From positions 1,426,001-1,490,000 of the forward strand of contig OZ254962.1 of assembly GCA_965276005.1 (NCBI GenBank): a stretch of 64,000 nt of DNA, read 5' to 3'. The DNA is from G965232465 sp965276005 (GTDB lineage Bacteria; Pseudomonadota; Alphaproteobacteria; JAQWUY01). The stretch's first letter is position 1; each line of letters begins with the position of its first letter. Below the pieces are notes generated by a model, which saw only the letters and a program-made list of their open reading frames with translations, had not been told where the DNA came from and ran no database searches. The position numbers and the translations under genes are program-made. Below, piece after piece: positions 62,170-64,000 of this stretch.

Positions 62170-64000
62170 ATGAATGGAACGGTTTGTAACAAAAAAATAT
62201 TTATGATGACGGTGTCTTTTTATGCTGTCAGTGCGTTGGTAGGTAACTTTGCTTATGCGGGGGAGCTCCCCGATGGTGGTAAGGTGATCGATGGGAGTGC
62301 CAGTATTTATAAGCAAGGCAGCACCTTAAATATCGACCAAAGCACGGACAAAGCAATTATCGATTGGAACAGCTTTTCTGTGGGTAAAGACAATACGGTA
62401 AACTTCAATCAGCCCAGTAGGGAATCGGCAACCCTAAATCGGGTTACAGGCAGTTTTACTTCGGAAATTGCTGGACGGATTAATGCTAATGGCAGTGTGT
62501 TTTTGGTCAATCCCAATGGCATACTGATTACTGCCGATGGGGTTATCGATACGGGCAATTTTGTTGCTTCTACCCTTGATATTGACAATAATGATTTCTT
62601 AAACAGTAATTACACATTCACTAAAAGCGATCAAAATGGCGTTGTTTCGAATCGGGGGACTGTTTCTGTCGATGATGGCGGTTTTGTGGCGTTGCTGGGC
62701 GGAGCGGTCAAAAATGACGGGTTTGTGCGGGCACATGTGGGTACAATCGGTTTCGCTGGCGGTGAAAAGATTGTCATGTCGTTTGGCAACAACGATTTCT
62801 TACGGGTCGAGGTACCTACAGACACATGGGAACAGCTAACAGATGCAGATGGTAACAAAGTCTCTGCCACCCTTGATTTAGGCGGCAAGATTGAATCCCG
62901 GGGCGGTTTTATCGATATAACTGTTGCCGATGCGACCGATATTTTACGGCAAACTATTTCGATCGATGGTGTTATATCTGCAAACACCGTGTCTTCGCAG
63001 GACGGTATTATATCTATCAGTGGCGGTTCGTTGGGGCTTACCGGCAATGGGCGAATCACTGCTGATGCCGATTATGGCGATGCGGGACGAATAGATGTCG
63101 CCGTGCGGTCGTTGAATATGTCGACACCTATATCTGCCACCGCCGCAACAGGCAATGGGGGTACAATTGAAATATCGCTACAACAAGGGGCAAGCCTCAG
63201 TCGTGGGGCGGTATTTGATGTCAGCGGTAAACAGGGCGGTCGTGTGTCGTTCATCGGCGGATTGTCCGGCGACGCATATTATAAGGTGGTCGGCACCGGC
63301 GATTTTATCGCTGATGGCAGCGATGGCACGGGCGGGTATGTGGACATATCCAATAAAAACGGTTTGGTTGGACTGTTTTCTGGCACCCTATCGGCAAAGG
63401 GAGCTGTCGAAGGCGGTCGCATCCGTATTGGTGGGGCGTTTCAGGGGGGGACATACGATTCACAAACCAGCTCTGTCGACAAGCACACACAACATTTATT
63501 TGTCCATCGTTGGTCTGATAACACTGACCTTGTCAGTGCTGGCAAGACTTCCCTAGGTACGGGCGTACGAATCGATGTGTCGTCCGCATCGGGTACGGGG
63601 GGGACGGTTGTATTATGGGCCGATCACACCACCAACAACTATGCCCAAATTACCGCAACTGGCGGTACCAAAGGCGGGGCGGTAGAAATATCCGGCAAGA
63701 AAAAAGTCGACAGCTTCGGTTTAAAACGAGTCAACATAGGCAATGGGGTACTCTTACTCGACCCAAAAAATGTGGTTATCAATAAGTTTTCTAACGGCTT
63801 TTCACAGGCAAAACGCATTATGTCGACAACCCCTTTGGCAGGCTTTAAACTGGACTTAGACGACAATGATAATTTTGGATCGAGCGTTGCCATCAGTGAA
63901 GATGGTACCAGATTGGCAGTAGGGGCAAGGTTTGATGATACGGGTGCTACCAATAATGGTGCGGTGTATTTATTCACCGTTGGCGGCACGGATTCCCACT
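62170..64000 (+). CDS. Two-partner-secretion exoprotein with FG-GAP-like repeats, cut by window end
   Basis: An open frame of 610 codons running off the right edge. The signal peptide ends near NFAYA-GELPD. The TPS domain follows, with WNSFSVGKDNTVNFNQP, INANGSVFLVNPNGILI (the NPNG hallmark) and a beta-helix rich in GG turns up to about residue 515. Near the edge the sequence changes to DNDNFGSSVAISEDGTRLAVGA, an FG-GAP (integrin-like beta-propeller) repeat. It would be secreted through a TpsB partner, not seen here, and act in adhesion or contact. GAGGAG lies about 10 nt before the ATG. The combination of domains is less usual than plain filamentous haemagglutinins. Confidence 0.85.
   Translation, partial: MNGTVCNKKIFMMTVSFYAVSALVGNFAYAGELPDGGKVIDGSASIYKQGSTLNIDQSTDKAIIDWNSFSVGKDNTVNFNQPSRESATLNRVTGSFTSEIAGRINANGSVFLVNPNGILITADGVIDTGNFVASTLDIDNNDFLNSNYTFTKSDQNGVVSNRGTVSVDDGGFVALLGGAVKNDGFVRAHVGTIGFAGGEKIVMSFGNNDFLRVEVPTDTWEQLTDADGNKVSATLDLGGKIESRGGFIDITVADATDILRQTISIDGVISANTVSSQDGIISISGGSLGLTGNGRITADADYGDAGRIDVAVRSLNMSTPISATAATGNGGTIEISLQQGASLSRGAVFDVSGKQGGRVSFIGGLSGDAYYKVVGTGDFIADGSDGTGGYVDISNKNGLVGLFSGTLSAKGAVEGGRIRIGGAFQGGTYDSQTSSVDKHTQHLFVHRWSDNTDLVSAGKTSLGTGVRIDVSSASGTGGTVVLWADHTTNNYAQITATGGTKGGAVEISGKKKVDSFGLKRVNIGNGVLLLDPKNVVINKFSNGFSQAKRIMSTTPLAGFKLDLDDNDNFGSSVAISEDGTRLAVGARFDDTGATNNGAVYLFTVGGTDSH

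Noticed and set aside
1..64000. Prophage or integrative element
   Set aside because: No integrase, terminase, capsid or transposase genes and no att-like direct repeats at the tRNA genes were seen.

Overview
The window reads as a chromosomal segment of an alphaproteobacterium of moderate GC (mid-40s by eye) using the standard code. The evidence is the mdh-sucC-sucD cluster, an FrcBCA-type sugar ABC transporter beside an FrcK-like kinase, an RpiR-regulated inositol operon, Nfu, TrhO and an alphaproteobacterial style of Cas9. Several genes (secreted ankyrin protein, Fic, AAA/DUF4143 ATPase, HipBA, a two-partner-secretion exoprotein) fit a host-associated or community lifestyle, but no genus can be named from the sequence.

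Layout. 1-4.0 kb: a truncated AAA ATPase, an orphan ThiY/NMT1-type binding protein and a Na/Pi cotransporter. 4.0-14.1 kb: a myo-inositol catabolic locus, with minus-strand HAD hydrolase-iolR-iolC-iolB-iolD-iolA-iolG driven from a promoter near 13.07 kb, and iolE divergent on the plus strand. The IolC protein carries a C-terminal DUF2090 domain that probably supplies the aldolase step. 14.1-20.6 kb: an accessory patch with Fic, AAA_14/DUF4143 (with a duplicated 5' end), small membrane proteins in several intact and decayed copies, and a secreted ankyrin protein with homogenised repeats. 20.6-21.9 kb: tRNA-Gly and trhO.

21.9-34.8 kb is the most striking part: a type II CRISPR-Cas locus (II-C-like) made of tracrRNA, cas9, cas2 and an array that I count as 128 repeats of 36 nt. 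There is no cas1; the cas9 stop codon abuts the cas2 reading frame directly. Each repeat ends, in crRNA orientation, with an extended -10 box, so crRNAs are probably started from within repeats. Many spacers are related: sets in the same register differ only at synonymous codon positions, and others target the same hairpin families, which implies repeated sampling of the same sites in diverging targets.

34.8-46.5 kb: small membrane and exported proteins, a CPBP protease, a UMF1 transporter, tRNA-Met, HipBA, the frcBCA operon with a divergent frcK-like gene, a yggS homologue, a Bax-like glucosaminidase and nfu. 46.9-53.5 kb: a BMP-family ABC importer operon that also contains a polysaccharide-deacetylase-fold hydrolase and a ureohydrolase, suggesting uptake and hydrolysis of a nitrogen-rich compound. 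53.7-56.8 kb: TCA-cycle genes mdh-sucC-sucD. 57-62 kb: typA, a small exported protein, an SH3-domain protein (probably leaderless), a Bax inhibitor-1 protein and rsmB. The right edge cuts a large two-partner-secretion exoprotein that begins FG-GAP-like repeats just before the window ends.
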